Shown here piece after piece: positions 6,335-14,920 of a stretch of DNA of 41,631 nt (positions within the stretch are counted from its first letter, which is position 1; every line of letters begins with the position of its first letter). A program made the position numbers and the translations under genes. Source of the stretch: Gammaproteobacteria bacterium (GTDB lineage Bacteria > Pseudomonadota > Gammaproteobacteria > Steroidobacterales > Steroidobacteraceae); contig JAQGOE010000320.1 in the NCBI GenBank assembly GCA_028293725.1, positions 1-41,631 on the forward strand. Reading direction: 5' to 3'. The notes under the pieces were generated by a model. That model searched no databases. It was not told the origin of the DNA and saw only the letters and a program-made list of their open reading frames with translations.

Positions 6335-9013
6335 ATGTCGATTCTGCCGCCGGATAAGCCAGCGGATTTCACCGCTTCGGACATCCTTTCGGCAGACGCT
6401 TGGAGCGGCAGAGCCCCCAAGCCGGTTCTAGGTATCGACGTCGCCTGTACGAAGATCGCGGTCGATTTCCAGAACATGCGCCGAGAGACGGTCGACGAAT
6501 GCGTACGGCGCGATCTCGAATTGCTACGCGATGCCACGGGCAGCGATTGCGCCTTTCTGATTGCCTTTCACCCGAGCGAGCTCGTCATCGAGGACGTGCA
6601 GCTCGCCCGCAGCGCCTTTGCGCAATGTCGCCCGGAAGGGCTGCAGGGCGCGGCCTTCGATACCTTTCCATGGCTCAAGGGGCGCCTGGATCACCTTCGT
6701 CTCTCGGAGCTGCGTGACACCAGCACGCCTCGCAAGGAGCAGGCGGCCGAGGCGCAGCGCTTCGCGGAGTTGCAGATCGGATCGGCACTGCTGGTCGCCA
6801 TGCGCGTGCAGGGCAAGCCGGCCGGCTTCCTCGGACTTGCGCAAACCATGCCGCGCGGCGCCTGGGACGTGAATCTGCAACTGCTGATGAAGCTCATCGG
6901 CACGAGCCTCGCCACCGGTCTCGAGCGTATCCGCATCGAAACGCGACTCGCGAAGCTCGAGGAGCGCAACAACCTTTCGCAGGCTTCGGCGAACGACGGT
7001 CTCTGGGACTTTGACGTCGAGAGCAACGAAGTCTATTTCTCGCCTCGTTGGAAGGCGATGTTGGGCTATGCCGACGAGGACATGCGCGGCTCTCCTGATT
7101 GGCGCAGCCTCGTCCATCCGGACGACCTCTCGCGCGTGCAGGCCGCGATACGCGATCACGTTGCCGGCAAAACACCGCTCTTCGAAAGCACCCATCGTAT
7201 GCGCCATCGCAATGGCGAGTGGCGTTGGGTCGTGAGTCGCGCCACGGCGCGAGTCGACAAGCACGGGCGCCTGCTGCGGCTGGTGGGCGTTGAGCTCGAC
7301 GTCACCGAGCGCAAACTCTACGAAGAAGCGTTGTTCCGGGAGAAGGAGAGCGCGCAGATCACTTTGCAGTCGATCGGCGACGGTGTCATCACCACTGACG
7401 CTCATTCGACCATCGACTACATCAACCCGGTCGCGGAAGAGTTGACCGGCTGGCGTCTCGAGGACGCCATGGGGCGTCCGGTCGAGGAGATCTTCCGTGC
7501 CTTTCACGAGGAGACCTGCGAGCCGCTCGAAAATCCGTTGAGCGTTTCCATCCGGCGCATTCGCCCGATCAAGTCGGTGCGGCCGATGCTCCTCATCCGG
7601 CGCGACGGTAATGAGTTGTATGTCGAAAGCACCGCGGCTCCCATTCGCGATGGCGCCGGCCACGTCGCCGGTGGCGTGCTGGTGTTCCACGATGTGAGCG
7701 AGTCGCGCGAGCTCAACCGGCGCCTGTCCTATCACGCGAGTCACGATCTCCTCACGGGCCTGGTGAATCGGCGTGAGTTTGAAAGTCGTGTCGAGCGGGC
7801 TCTGAAGAGCGCCAAGGCGCGTGAGGCCTCCTACGCGCTGTGTTATCTCGACATCGACCAGTTCAAGATCGTCAACGATACCTGTGGCCACAGCGCGGGC
7901 GACGCCTTGCTGGGGCAAGTGGGCGCGCTGTTGAAATCGAAGGTGCGCTGGCGCGATACCTTGTCGCGTCTGGGTGGCGACGAGTTCGGCATCCTGCTGG
8001 AAAGCTGCTCGCTGGATGAAGCGATGCGCACGGCGGAGACGCTGCGCGAGGGCGTGCGTAATTTCCGCTTCACCTGGGAAGATCGCGTGTTCCGCCTGGG
8101 CGCCAGCATCGGTGTCGTGCCGATCACGGCCGACAACGAAGACGTGGCTTCGATTCTTTCCGCCGCCGACAGCGCCTGCCAGGCCGCCAAGGAAGGCGGG
8201 CGCAACCGGGTCCATAGCTTCGCGGAAAACGACATCGAGCTCATGCGCCGGCGGCGCGAGATGCAATGGGCGGCGCGTATCAATGCGGCGCTCGAGGAAG
8301 GGCGCTTCGAGCTCTACCGGATGGCGATCCAGCCGCTGCAGCGGGTCGAGACCGGCTCGCATTACGAGTTGCTGTTGCGTTTGAAGGACGAGACGGGACG
8401 GATCGTCTCGCCGAATGATTTCATCGCGGCCGCGGAGCGCTACGGCATCACGCCGGCGATCGATCGCTGGGTGATCGAGAACGCGTTCCGTTGGTTGGTG
8501 TCCGAGGCGGATGAGCGCGAGAAGCTGTTGATGTGCTCCATCAATCTTTCGGGCCAGAGCCTGGGCGACGACAAGTTCCTGCCTTTTGTCATCGACCAGT
8601 TCCACCGCAGCGGACTCGATGCCAAGAAAATCTGCTTCGAGATCACGGAGACGGCGGCGGTCGCCAGCTTCTCGCAGGCGAACCGCTTCATCCAGGCGCT
8701 CAAGGAGCTCGGTTGCAAGTTCGCGTTGGATGACTTCGGCACCGGGCTGTCCTCGTTCGGTTATCTCAAGCACTTCCCGGTCGACTTTCTCAAGATCGAC
8801 GGCAGCTTCGTGCGCGAGATCCTGCGCGATCCCATCGATCGCGAGATGGTCCGCTCCATCAACGAGATCGGCCATCTCACCGGCAAGCAGACGATCGCGG
8901 AGTTCGCCGAGAACGCCGAGATCATCCAGATGCTCACCAGCCTCGGCGTGGATTACGCGCAGGGGTATGGAGTCGCCCAGCCTCAGCGTGTGCTGAAGTC
9001 CGCCGTCGCTTAG
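6335..9013 (+). CDS. c-di-GMP turnover protein, GAF-PAS-PAS-GGDEF-EAL
   Basis: 892 aa from the ATG at 6335, which has GGGGAGG 10 nt upstream; ATGs at 6302 and 6314 lack this. Order: a divergent GAF-like region (about 40-200), PAS (about 210-330, with WDFDVESNEVYFSPRWKAMLGY-type start), PAS (about 340-460), GGDEF (about 475-630) and EAL (about 645-885). The cyclase signature is intact as RLGGDEF (547-551). The phosphodiesterase domain reads ELLLR at 678 instead of EALLR. It keeps the other expected groups: NLSGQSL, EITET, DDFGTG (D799, D800), the lysine in FLKIDGSF, and QGYGVAQP. It could make and break c-di-GMP, with the PAS/GAF part sensing a signal. No transmembrane helix is seen. The architecture resembles MorA-type regulators of motility and biofilm. 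Confidence 0.93.
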   Translation: MSILPPDKPADFTASDILSADAWSGRAPKPVLGIDVACTKIAVDFQNMRRETVDECVRRDLELLRDATGSDCAFLIAFHPSELVIEDVQLARSAFAQCRPEGLQGAAFDTFPWLKGRLDHLRLSELRDTSTPRKEQAAEAQRFAELQIGSALLVAMRVQGKPAGFLGLAQTMPRGAWDVNLQLLMKLIGTSLATGLERIRIETRLAKLEERNNLSQASANDGLWDFDVESNEVYFSPRWKAMLGYADEDMRGSPDWRSLVHPDDLSRVQAAIRDHVAGKTPLFESTHRMRHRNGEWRWVVSRATARVDKHGRLLRLVGVELDVTERKLYEEALFREKESAQITLQSIGDGVITTDAHSTIDYINPVAEELTGWRLEDAMGRPVEEIFRAFHEETCEPLENPLSVSIRRIRPIKSVRPMLLIRRDGNELYVESTAAPIRDGAGHVAGGVLVFHDVSESRELNRRLSYHASHDLLTGLVNRREFESRVERALKSAKAREASYALCYLDIDQFKIVNDTCGHSAGDALLGQVGALLKSKVRWRDTLSRLGGDEFGILLESCSLDEAMRTAETLREGVRNFRFTWEDRVFRLGASIGVVPITADNEDVASILSAADSACQAAKEGGRNRVHSFAENDIELMRRRREMQWAARINAALEEGRFELYRMAIQPLQRVETGSHYELLLRLKDETGRIVSPNDFIAAAERYGITPAIDRWVIENAFRWLVSEADEREKLLMCSINLSGQSLGDDKFLPFVIDQFHRSGLDAKKICFEITETAAVASFSQANRFIQALKELGCKFALDDFGTGLSSFGYLKHFPVDFLKIDGSFVREILRDPIDREMVRSINEIGHLTGKQTIAEFAENAEIIQMLTSLGVDYAQGYGVAQPQRVLKSAVA

Positions 9014-9023
9014 GCGACGGCGG
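9000..9023 (+). repeat. Perfect 10-bp hairpin across the stop codon of the GGDEF-EAL gene
   Basis: CCGCCGTCGC (9000-9009) and GCGACGGCGG (9014-9023) are exact inverted repeats around a 4-nt loop. The loop plus its edge contains the TAG stop (9011-9013). No T tract follows directly, so a simple Rho-independent terminator is not evident; 3'-end protection of the mRNA is an alternative. Confidence 0.5.
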
Positions 9024-9051
9024 GAGCACCGCCCCCCCCAAAGGCACCGCC

Positions 9052-9079
9052 TGAGGCCCCAGCCCAGCCTCGGGCCTCA
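9052..9079 (+). terminator. Second hairpin downstream of the GGDEF-EAL gene, weak terminator candidate
   Basis: TGAGGCCC (9052-9059) and GGGCCTCA (9072-9079) form an 8-bp stem with a 12-nt loop. T-rich sequence comes only about 15 nt later, so termination efficiency is doubtful. Together with the preceding hairpin it may separate this gene from the PadR operon. Confidence 0.35.
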
Positions 9080-9121
9080 CCCTCTTTACCCTCAATTTTA
9101 ACTTTTCCACTAGCATGTAAA

Positions 9122-9145
9122 GCTACCTTGTGATAAAAAGGTAGC
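9122..9145 (+). promoter_or_regulatory. 24-bp inverted repeat upstream of the PadR gene, candidate operator
   Basis: GCTACCTT (9122-9129) and AAGGTAGC (9138-9145) are exact inverted repeats separated by 8 nt, ending 20 nt before the PadR start codon. The surrounding sequence is unusually AT-rich for this genome and likely holds the promoter. PadR proteins commonly repress their own operon from palindromes, so autoregulation is the simplest reading. A hairpin in the mRNA leader is the alternative. Confidence 0.5.
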
Positions 9146-9165
9146 AGACTTGAAAAAGGGGCCGC

Positions 9166-9495
9166 ATGGCCGTCAACGACAAATTCGGCGCGATTCGCAA
9201 GGGACTACTGGAATTCCTCATCCTGAAGGTGATCGATGCCGACCGGGTGTATGTCGCCGATATGTTGAAGAAACTGGCCATGACGGAGTTCGCGACACAG
9301 GAAGGCACTCTGTATCCACTGTTGAGCCGCATGCGGCGCGACGGTCTCGTGGACTACGAGTGGAAAGAATCCGAGGCGGGTCCGCCGCGGAAGTATTACG
9401 AACTCACGACGAGCGGCCGCGCGCAGCTCGCCGAGCTGGCTGACTACTGGCGTGTCATCAACAAAACCATCGAAGACCTAGGGCAAAAGGGTTAA
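9166..9495 (+). CDS. PadR-family transcriptional regulator
   Basis: 109 aa, the length of the short PadR subfamily that is essentially one winged helix plus a dimerisation helix. The fingerprint is LLEFLILKVI near the start, then TQEGTLYPLLSRMRRDGLV and GPPRKYYELTTSGRAQL, which is the conserved PadR wing. The ligand is unknown. It lies 27 nt upstream of the PspC-domain gene, the recurrent PadR-PspC pairing, so it probably represses that gene and itself through the palindrome at 9122-9145. The ATG at 9166 has AAAAAGGGG about 5 nt upstream. Confidence 0.93.
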   Translation: MAVNDKFGAIRKGLLEFLILKVIDADRVYVADMLKKLAMTEFATQEGTLYPLLSRMRRDGLVDYEWKESEAGPPRKYYELTTSGRAQLAELADYWRVINKTIEDLGQKG

Positions 9496-9522
9496 GGCCC
9501 AAGGTAGAAGGAAAAGACAGTC

Positions 9523-11025
9523 ATGCGCACCGTGATCACCATCAGTTTGAACGGCAATGCGTATCAACTCGACGCCGTCGGCTTCGACGCGCTGCGGGCC
9601 TACCTGCAGGTGGCGGAGCAACGGCTGGCGGGTAATCCAGACCAACACGAGATCCTCGCGGATCTCGAGCAGGCGATTGCGGACAAATGCAACCGCTACC
9701 TGGGCCCGCACAAGAACGTCATCGGCTCGGAGGAGGTGGCGGAGGTGCTTCGTCAGATGGGGCCCGTCGATGGCGGGGCGAGCGAGAGCGCCGCGCAAGG
9801 TGCCGGGGCGGCAGCCGGAGTTGGTGCCGGACCGGGCGCGAATGCGGGACGAACCTACACGGCCGAGGAGTATGCCGACGCTGTTGGAGAGTCATGGACT
9901 GCAGGCAACGGAGGCGCGGCGACGAGCGGAGCAACCGCGGGTGGAGCGGCGGGCGACGCGGCAACTGACGGCGCGGCATGGGGCGCAGCGGCTGCGGGAG
10001 GCGCGCCGGGGACCGCGAGCGGCGCGGCAGGCGCCGACGCTCAGCCGCAGGCCGCTGTGCGTCGCCTCTATCAGATCAAGGACGGTGCCGTCATCAGCGG
10101 CGTCTGCAAGGGCCTCGCCGCGTATCTCAATATCGACGTCGCCGTTATCCGCGTTCTGTTTGTCGTGCTGGCGCTCGTGACTGGCGGTGTCTGGATTCTC
10201 GTCTACATCGTCATGATGTTTGTGATTCCCTTCGCTCAAACTTCGGAGCAACACGCCGCCGCGCACGGCTGGCCGTTCAACGCGGAGGAAGTCATCGCGC
10301 GGGCCAAGAGCCACTATGCCGCATTCAAGGACAGCGAAAAATGGCGGCGGCAACAGTGGCGCGAGCAGCGCCGCATGTGGAAAGACCAGCGCAAGCAGTG
10401 GCGGGACGAGCGTCGTGCGTGGGAGCGCGCCGGTAGCTCGCAGGGCGTTCCGCCGCCCCCGCCGCCACCGTGGTCGAGCGCACCGCCTTCCAATGCAACT
10501 TATTCGTCACAGGTCGTGAATGGCGTGGTGACGCCGCTCATCGATCTCGTGGGTGCCGTGTTATTTATCGCGTTCCTGGTCGCGTTGTTCTCGATTGCCA
10601 CGCACCATCGGGTCTTTGGTTGGACGCTGCCGTGGGACATGCCGGGCTGGGTTGGCATAGTGGCCCTGATCGTGTTGTACAAAGTAGTGGCCGCGCCCTT
10701 GCGCCAGGCGCGCTATTCCAGCTACTACGGTGCCCCGTTGGGCCAGGGATGGCTGGCGCTGTGGGGAGTGTTGGTGTGGCTCGCGCTGGTCACGTTTTTC
10801 GCATGGCTTGCCTGGCAACACTGGCCCGAGGTGCAGGGTTTCTTCGAGCAGCTCGCCAGCAGCTTGCGCGACTTCATCGAGAGCCGGCCCGCGGTCGCAG
10901 CCGACCCCGTGCAGGCCACGATCGGCCTGCTTCCCTTCGGTTCCGCCGCTCGCGTTACACCTGCGTGCTCGAGTTGGAGAACTCCAGTCGCATGGATAGA
11001 TCTACCGCGCGAACGTGCTTGGTGA
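9523..11025 (+). CDS. PspC-domain membrane protein with Ala/Gly linker and Trp-heptad helix
   Basis: 500 aa. Residues 1-85 are a soluble domain often placed before PspC in PadR-linked proteins. Residues about 87-178 are a low-complexity Ala/Gly linker. The PspC domain follows (about 180-243: RRLYQIKDGAVISGVCKGLA, then two hydrophobic segments). Next comes a very basic helix with Trp at 274, 279, 286, 293 and 300, then a run of prolines. Three further hydrophobic segments lie at about 342-360, 375-395 and 405-430. PspC domains take part in envelope-stress sensing; this protein's exact role is unknown. The last 23 codons overlap the 3' end of the convergent nadC gene, and the sequence after LLPFG is not obviously conserved, so the native stop may have been lost and replaced. 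Confidence 0.85.
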   Translation: MRTVITISLNGNAYQLDAVGFDALRAYLQVAEQRLAGNPDQHEILADLEQAIADKCNRYLGPHKNVIGSEEVAEVLRQMGPVDGGASESAAQGAGAAAGVGAGPGANAGRTYTAEEYADAVGESWTAGNGGAATSGATAGGAAGDAATDGAAWGAAAAGGAPGTASGAAGADAQPQAAVRRLYQIKDGAVISGVCKGLAAYLNIDVAVIRVLFVVLALVTGGVWILVYIVMMFVIPFAQTSEQHAAAHGWPFNAEEVIARAKSHYAAFKDSEKWRRQQWREQRRMWKDQRKQWRDERRAWERAGSSQGVPPPPPPPWSSAPPSNATYSSQVVNGVVTPLIDLVGAVLFIAFLVALFSIATHHRVFGWTLPWDMPGWVGIVALIVLYKVVAAPLRQARYSSYYGAPLGQGWLALWGVLVWLALVTFFAWLAWQHWPEVQGFFEQLASSLRDFIESRPAVAADPVQATIGLLPFGSAARVTPACSSWRTPVAWIDLPRERAW

Positions 11026-11818
11026 GGCTGCCGACCGAGATGTAGTCCACGCCGGTTGTGGCGATGGCGCGGACTGTTTGGAGAGACACGCTGCCGGAGG
11101 CCTCGATCTTGACAGGGTGTCCGCTCGCGCGGTTGATTGCGACAGCCTTGCTCATGTCGGATTGAGTGAACTCGTCGAGCAGGATGATGTCAGGTCGCGC
11201 CGCCAGCGCTTGCTGGAACTCGGTGAGTGACTCGACTTCAACTTCGACCGGCAGCCCCGGCGCCGCCCGCCGGGCAGCGACGATGGCGCCGGACAACGAG
11301 CCCGCCGCGGCGATGTGGTTCTCCTTGATGAGGACCATGTCGTAGAGGCCGATGCGATGGTTGCGGGCGCCGCCGCACCGCACGGCGTATTTCTGCGCGG
11401 TACGCAGGCCGGGCAGAGTTTTGCGCGTATCGAGAATCACGCAGCCCGTTCCGGCTACCGCGTCGACGAAGCCGCGTGCGGCCGTCGCGGTGGCCGAGAG
11501 GAGTTGCATGAAATTGAGCGCGGTGCGCTCGCCCGTGAGAACCGCCCGGGCCGGTCCTGCGATCTCGAAGATCACGCTGTCGGCCGTAATCCGGTCACCG
11601 TCGGCGGCGTGCCAGCTGAGCCGAATATCCGGATCCAGCTGGCGAAACGTCTCCTCGACCCAGGGGCGGCCGCAGAGGACTGCGTCCTCACGTGTAATGA
11701 CCCGACCACGCGCCTTCTGCGTGGACGGAACGAGCTCCGCGGTGACGTCGCCACTGCCAACGTCCTCGCGGAGCGCCGTCGCTACCTGGCTTTCAAGATC
11801 TCTGGGAGTGTCATTCAT
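10955..11818 (-). CDS. nadC: Nicotinate-nucleotide pyrophosphorylase (carboxylating)
   Basis: 287 aa, normal for NadC (quinolinate phosphoribosyltransferase), which makes nicotinate mononucleotide from quinolinate and PRPP in de novo NAD synthesis. Visible landmarks are REDVGSGDVT at the start, LNFMQLLSATAT, DTRKTLPGLRTAQKYAV, GGARNHRIGLYDMVLIKENH, EVEVESL and IEASGSVS. The ATG at 11818 gives the expected N-terminus (MNDTPRDLESQ); the open frame upstream runs into the preceding gene. It follows the PuuD-like gene after 8 nt, so they are cotranscribed. The end LSMRLEFSNSSTQV is about eight residues longer than usual and lies in the overlap with the PspC gene. Confidence 0.96.
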   Translation of the reverse strand: MNDTPRDLESQVATALREDVGSGDVTAELVPSTQKARGRVITREDAVLCGRPWVEETFRQLDPDIRLSWHAADGDRITADSVIFEIAGPARAVLTGERTALNFMQLLSATATAARGFVDAVAGTGCVILDTRKTLPGLRTAQKYAVRCGGARNHRIGLYDMVLIKENHIAAAGSLSGAIVAARRAAPGLPVEVEVESLTEFQQALAARPDIILLDEFTQSDMSKAVAINRASGHPVKIEASGSVSLQTVRAIATTGVDYISVGSLTKHVRAVDLSMRLEFSNSSTQV

Positions 11819-11826
11819 GCCGCCTA

Positions 11827-12432
11827 TTATGGCGTCAGGAACGGCAGCCCGTGACTCGCCGAAGCCATGCACATGAGCATCGGGATCGACAGTACAAAGT
11901 TCGTCCGCGAGGCGAGCAGGGCCACGCGCCGCGCCTTGGCCTTTTCCTCGTCCGTAGCCGGAACGATGCCGAGGATCTTCTTCTGCATGCGCCAGATGAC
12001 GCCCCACACGTTCAACAGCATGATGGTACCGAGCCAGGCGCCAATGCCGATGATCAGGTAGTAGTGCGTCGGATCATCGAGCCCGGCGCCCAGGGTGAAG
12101 GCTCCGACGAATTTCGGTCCCAGCAGCCAGGCGCCGCCGATCCAGGTGGCCAGCGCCGTCCAGCGAAACCAGAACAGGGCCCGCGGGGCGACGTACTTGT
12201 TGATGCCGGCGCCGCCCGGGCCACCCTTGTCGGCCGCGGCATCGGCCATGGCGGGGGTTTGCGCGACATTGAAGTAGTAGAGCAGGCCGATCCAGAAGAC
12301 ACCTGAGACGATATGGAACCAGCGGGCGAGACCGAGCTGGTTGAAATGCGTGCCGCCAATCCCCAGTGCAAGGAGAATTGCGAGCACGATGCCGAGAATC
12401 AGAGAGTGGCGATGATTATTCAGCGGATTCAT
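11827..12432 (-). CDS. Urate hydroxylase PuuD-like (Urate_ox_N) membrane protein
   Basis: 201 aa from the ATG at 12432, which has GAGGG about 7 nt upstream; in-frame ATGs at 12450 and 12519 are less likely. It contains WFHIVSGVFWIGLLYYFN, characteristic of the PF06181 (urate oxidase N-terminal) membrane domain. Several hydrophobic helices with conserved His/Trp follow, and a soluble basic stretch lies near the end. Full PuuD enzymes carry an additional C-terminal cytochrome c domain; this short form lacks any CxxCH, so urate oxidation should not be assumed. The family also contains stand-alone membrane proteins of unknown role. It is first in a two-gene unit with nadC. Confidence 0.75.
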   Translation of the reverse strand: MNPLNNHRHSLILGIVLAILLALGIGGTHFNQLGLARWFHIVSGVFWIGLLYYFNVAQTPAMADAAADKGGPGGAGINKYVAPRALFWFRWTALATWIGGAWLLGPKFVGAFTLGAGLDDPTHYYLIIGIGAWLGTIMLLNVWGVIWRMQKKILGIVPATDEEKAKARRVALLASRTNFVLSIPMLMCMASASHGLPFLTP

Positions 12433-12497
12433 GGGGTATCCCTCGAGCATCCAGGCTCTTGTTTTGATTGCACTTGCGCGGTGCAGGGCACGTTTGG

Positions 12498-12526
12498 AGA
12501 ATAGGCCACACCCCCCCATAATTCAA
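12498..12526 (-). promoter_or_regulatory. Sigma-70-type promoter for the PuuD-like gene and nadC
   Basis: On the minus strand TTGAAT (12521-12526) and TATTCT (12498-12503) are spaced exactly 17 nt, with a G tract in the spacer. The start codon is at 12432, leaving a leader of about 60 nt. This is among the best -35/-10 matches in the window. Confidence 0.55.
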
Positions 12527-12574
12527 CGCGGCGACGCTTCGGCTGACGTCGGGCGGCGGTCCGGGGGGTATGAC

Positions 12575-12796
12575 ATGATCGGCCCCATGGAACGCCCTCC
12601 ATCCCCCTGTACCAAAGTCTGTGAGCTGGATACGGAGGGGTACTGCAGGGGCTGTCTGCGGACGGGGACAGAGATCGGACAGTGGCTGTCCATGAGCCCT
12701 GCGCAGCAGTGGCAACTTATTGCGGACCTGGAGCAGAGACGCCAGGTCCGGGGCCCGAGCTCATTGAGCCCAGGCTCAGTAAACTATAGCGACTAG
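12575..12796 (+). CDS. DUF1289 family small Cys-rich protein
   Basis: 73 aa. It contains SPCTKVCELDTEGYCRGCLRT, the DUF1289 signature with four cysteines likely to bind a metal or iron-sulfur group, then GTEIGQWLSMSPAQQW. The ATG at 12575 is preceded by a GGGGGG run 6 nt upstream; an ATG at 12587 is also possible. The function is unknown in the family. It sits 9 nt upstream of grxD, which may tie it to thiol or iron-sulfur handling; this is inference from position. Confidence 0.83.
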   Translation: MIGPMERPPSPCTKVCELDTEGYCRGCLRTGTEIGQWLSMSPAQQWQLIADLEQRRQVRGPSSLSPGSVNYSD

Positions 12797-12805
12797 AGGT
12801 ACACG

Positions 12806-13126
12806 ATGGACGTTGTCGAGCGAATCAAAGCCGAGCTGAGCTCGGCGCCGGTAGTCCTGTTCATGAAGGGCACGCCCGATTTCCCCCAGTGCGGCTTCTC
12901 GGCACAGACCGTCGGCGCCCTGCGCGCGGTCGGTGCAGAGTTCAAGCACATCAACATCTTCGAGGAGCCCGAGCTGCGCGAGGCCCTGAAGCGCTACTCG
13001 AACTGGCCCACCTATCCGCAGCTCTACGTGAACGGCGAGCTGGTCGGTGGATGCGACATCGCTCTCGAGATGTATCGCAGTGGTGAGCTGAAGAAACTGC
13101 TGGGCGAAGTCGGCGCGACAGCCTAG
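12806..13126 (+). CDS. grxD: Monothiol glutaredoxin (Grx4 type)
   Basis: 106 aa. The active-site CGFS (29-32) with KGTPDFPQ before it, [19 protein letters not shown] and the ending helix are diagnostic of Grx4. These proteins bind a [2Fe-2S] cluster as a dimer with glutathione and deliver clusters or sense iron, often with BolA. The start has AGAGGT upstream. The TAG stop shares the palindrome CTAG with the stop of the convergent rnt gene, so the two genes overlap by 4 nt tail to tail with no terminator between them. Confidence 0.97.
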   Translation: MDVVERIKAELSSAPVVLFMKGTPDFPQCGFSAQTVGALRAVGAEFKHINIFEEPELREALKRYSNWPTYPQLYVNGELVGGCDIALEMYRSGELKKLLGEVGATA

Positions 13127-13878
13127 GCCAACGGCGGCAATGCGGGGGCCGGCGCTTCTGTTTCCAGTTGCGCCTCCTCGCTGACCGTCTCGGTGGCGGC
13201 GGAGATCCATCCCAGCGAGCGCGCACGCTCCTCCGCCACACGGAAGCTATCGCGCAGGCGATTTGAAATGATGCAGAACAGGTCCGCTGTGAGCTCTGCA
13301 TCGTAGGAGGCGGAGTGCGCGCTGCTCGAATCCCAGGTCAGACCCGCCACCGTCACCGCCTTGGCCAATACCGTCTGTCCCAATGCGGCGCCCGCTAAAG
13401 TCGCCGTGTCGAAACTCGAGAAGGGATGAAAGGGATTGCGTTTCACGTCGGCACGCGTCACCGCGGCATTCAGAAACCCGAGATCGAAAGCGGCGTTATG
13501 CCCCACGAGAATGGCGCGGCGGCAGTTGTAGTCGCGTACAGCGTGGCGGATTTCGCGGAAGACTCTTTGTAACGCGTCCCGTTCGGGCAAAGCCGGGCGC
13601 AACGGGTGATGCGGGTCGATTCCCGTAATCGACAGAGCCGCCGGGTCCAGGCGGCCGCCCTCGAAGGGCTTCACGTGATAGCTGTGTGTAGGCCCGCGCC
13701 GCAGCGTGCCGTCGGGATCCATCTCGATAATGACGGCCGCGATCTCCAGCAGGGCGTCGGTTGCAGCGTGAAATCCTCCAGTCTCTACGTCGATGACGAC
13801 AGGCAGAAAGCCTCGGAAGCGGCGTGCCATGAGGCGCGCTGCCGCAAGGCGTTGCGCCATCAACTCAGCTTCGTTCAT
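13123..13878 (-). CDS. rnt: Ribonuclease T (DEDDh 3'-5' exonuclease)
   Basis: 251 aa. Exonuclease motif I is VVIDVETGG (D30, E32), motif [13 protein letters not shown], and motif [17 protein letters not shown] with the catalytic His. RNase T trims the 3' CCA end of tRNAs and matures stable RNAs. The ATG at 13878 lies inside the end of pyrC (14-nt overlap); the frame is open further upstream but there it is only pyrC read out of frame. A Glu/Ala/Pro-rich tail of about 25 residues makes it a little longer than the usual 215-225 aa. It is last in the pepA-pyrC-rnt unit. Confidence 0.93.
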   Translation of the reverse strand: MNEAELMAQRLAAARLMARRFRGFLPVVIDVETGGFHAATDALLEIAAVIIEMDPDGTLRRGPTHSYHVKPFEGGRLDPAALSITGIDPHHPLRPALPERDALQRVFREIRHAVRDYNCRRAILVGHNAAFDLGFLNAAVTRADVKRNPFHPFSSFDTATLAGAALGQTVLAKAVTVAGLTWDSSSAHSASYDAELTADLFCIISNRLRDSFRVAEERARSLGWISAATETVSEEAQLETEAPAPALPPLA

Positions 13879-14920
13879 GCATACTCCCATTCGCCATGCG
13901 CCAGGCAATCCGCTCGCCCGCCCGCAGGGGCACGATCTCGGCGGAACCGAACGGATAGTGCGCCGGAACGTCCCATTCGTCCTTGACGAGGGTGATCCTT
14001 TCCGAGTTCCGCGGCAAGCCATAGAAGTCGGCGCCGAAGTGCGACGCGAATCCCTCCAACTTTGGCAGCGCGCCGATGGCCTCGAAGACTTCCGCATACA
14101 GCTCGATACCGGCATGTGCGGAGAAGATTCCCGCGCACCCGCAGGCATTCTCCTTCGTGTGCCGCGCATGCGGCGCACTATCGGTGCCGAGAAAAAACCG
14201 CGGATTACCGCTCGCGATCACCTCGAGCAGCGTGCGGCGGTCGGGCTCGGTCTTCAGCACCGGCAGGCAATACAAATGGGGCCGGATGCCGCCCGTGAAC
14301 AGGGCGTTCCGATTCATCATCAGATGTTGCGGAGTCACTGTCGCGGCAACACCCTCGCGCGCGTGCAGGACGAATCGGGCGGCGGCGCTCGTCGTGACAT
14401 GCTCGAAGACGATTTTCAGGCTGGGGAATCGCTCGACCGTCGGTGTGAGCACGCTGTCGATGAAGCGGGCCTCACGATCGAACACATCGACGTCCGGATC
14501 CGTGACTTCGCCGTGAACCTGCAGGACGAGGCCCACTTCGCTCATACGGGCCAACACGGATTCGACCTTGCGGATGTCGGTGACGCCCGCGTCGGAATGG
14601 GTCGTCGCGCCGGCCGGGTAGAGTTTGAATCCGCGCACCAGGCCGCTGGCCTTGGCGCGGTCGACCTCCGCCGGGCTGGTGCGGTCGGTCAGATACAACG
14701 TCATCAGCGGCTCGAACTGCGCGCCGGCTGGTAGCGCATCGAGGATGCGGCCGCGATAGGCGAGCGCCTGTTCCGTTGTCGTGACCGGTGGCTTGAGGTT
14801 CGGCATGACAATTGCGCGCGCGAAACGCGCGGCGGTAAATGGCAGCACGGCGTGCAGTGCCGCGCCATCGCGCAGATGCAGATGCCAATCGTCCGGGCGT
14901 CGTAGGGTGAGCGTGTTCAA
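13865..14920 (-). CDS. pyrC: Dihydroorotase
   Basis: 351 aa with a TTG start at 14920. The protein opens with [16 protein letters not shown], exactly the N-terminus of PyrC (about 348 aa in E. coli), and there is no ATG or GTG nearby. The TTG overlaps the TGA stop of pepA (TTGA), so translation is coupled. Metal ligands are H13 and H15; the carboxylated-lysine segment is [24 protein letters not shown] and FLGTDSAPH are also present. It closes carbamoyl-aspartate to dihydroorotate in pyrimidine synthesis. The 3' end overlaps the rnt start by 14 nt. Confidence 0.95.
   Translation of the reverse strand: MNTLTLRRPDDWHLHLRDGAALHAVLPFTAARFARAIVMPNLKPPVTTTEQALAYRGRILDALPAGAQFEPLMTLYLTDRTSPAEVDRAKASGLVRGFKLYPAGATTHSDAGVTDIRKVESVLARMSEVGLVLQVHGEVTDPDVDVFDREARFIDSVLTPTVERFPSLKIVFEHVTTSAAARFVLHAREGVAATVTPQHLMMNRNALFTGGIRPHLYCLPVLKTEPDRRTLLEVIASGNPRFFLGTDSAPHARHTKENACGCAGIFSAHAGIELYAEVFEAIGALPKLEGFASHFGADFYGLPRNSERITLVKDEWDVPAHYPFGSAEIVPLRAGERIAWRMANGSMHERS

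Noticed and set aside
6524..8875. 783-codon open frame on the minus strand across the c-di-GMP gene
   Set aside because: Exactly antisense to a well-supported GGDEF-EAL gene; composition is His/Arg/Glu-rich as expected from a mirrored high-GC frame; no family motifs.
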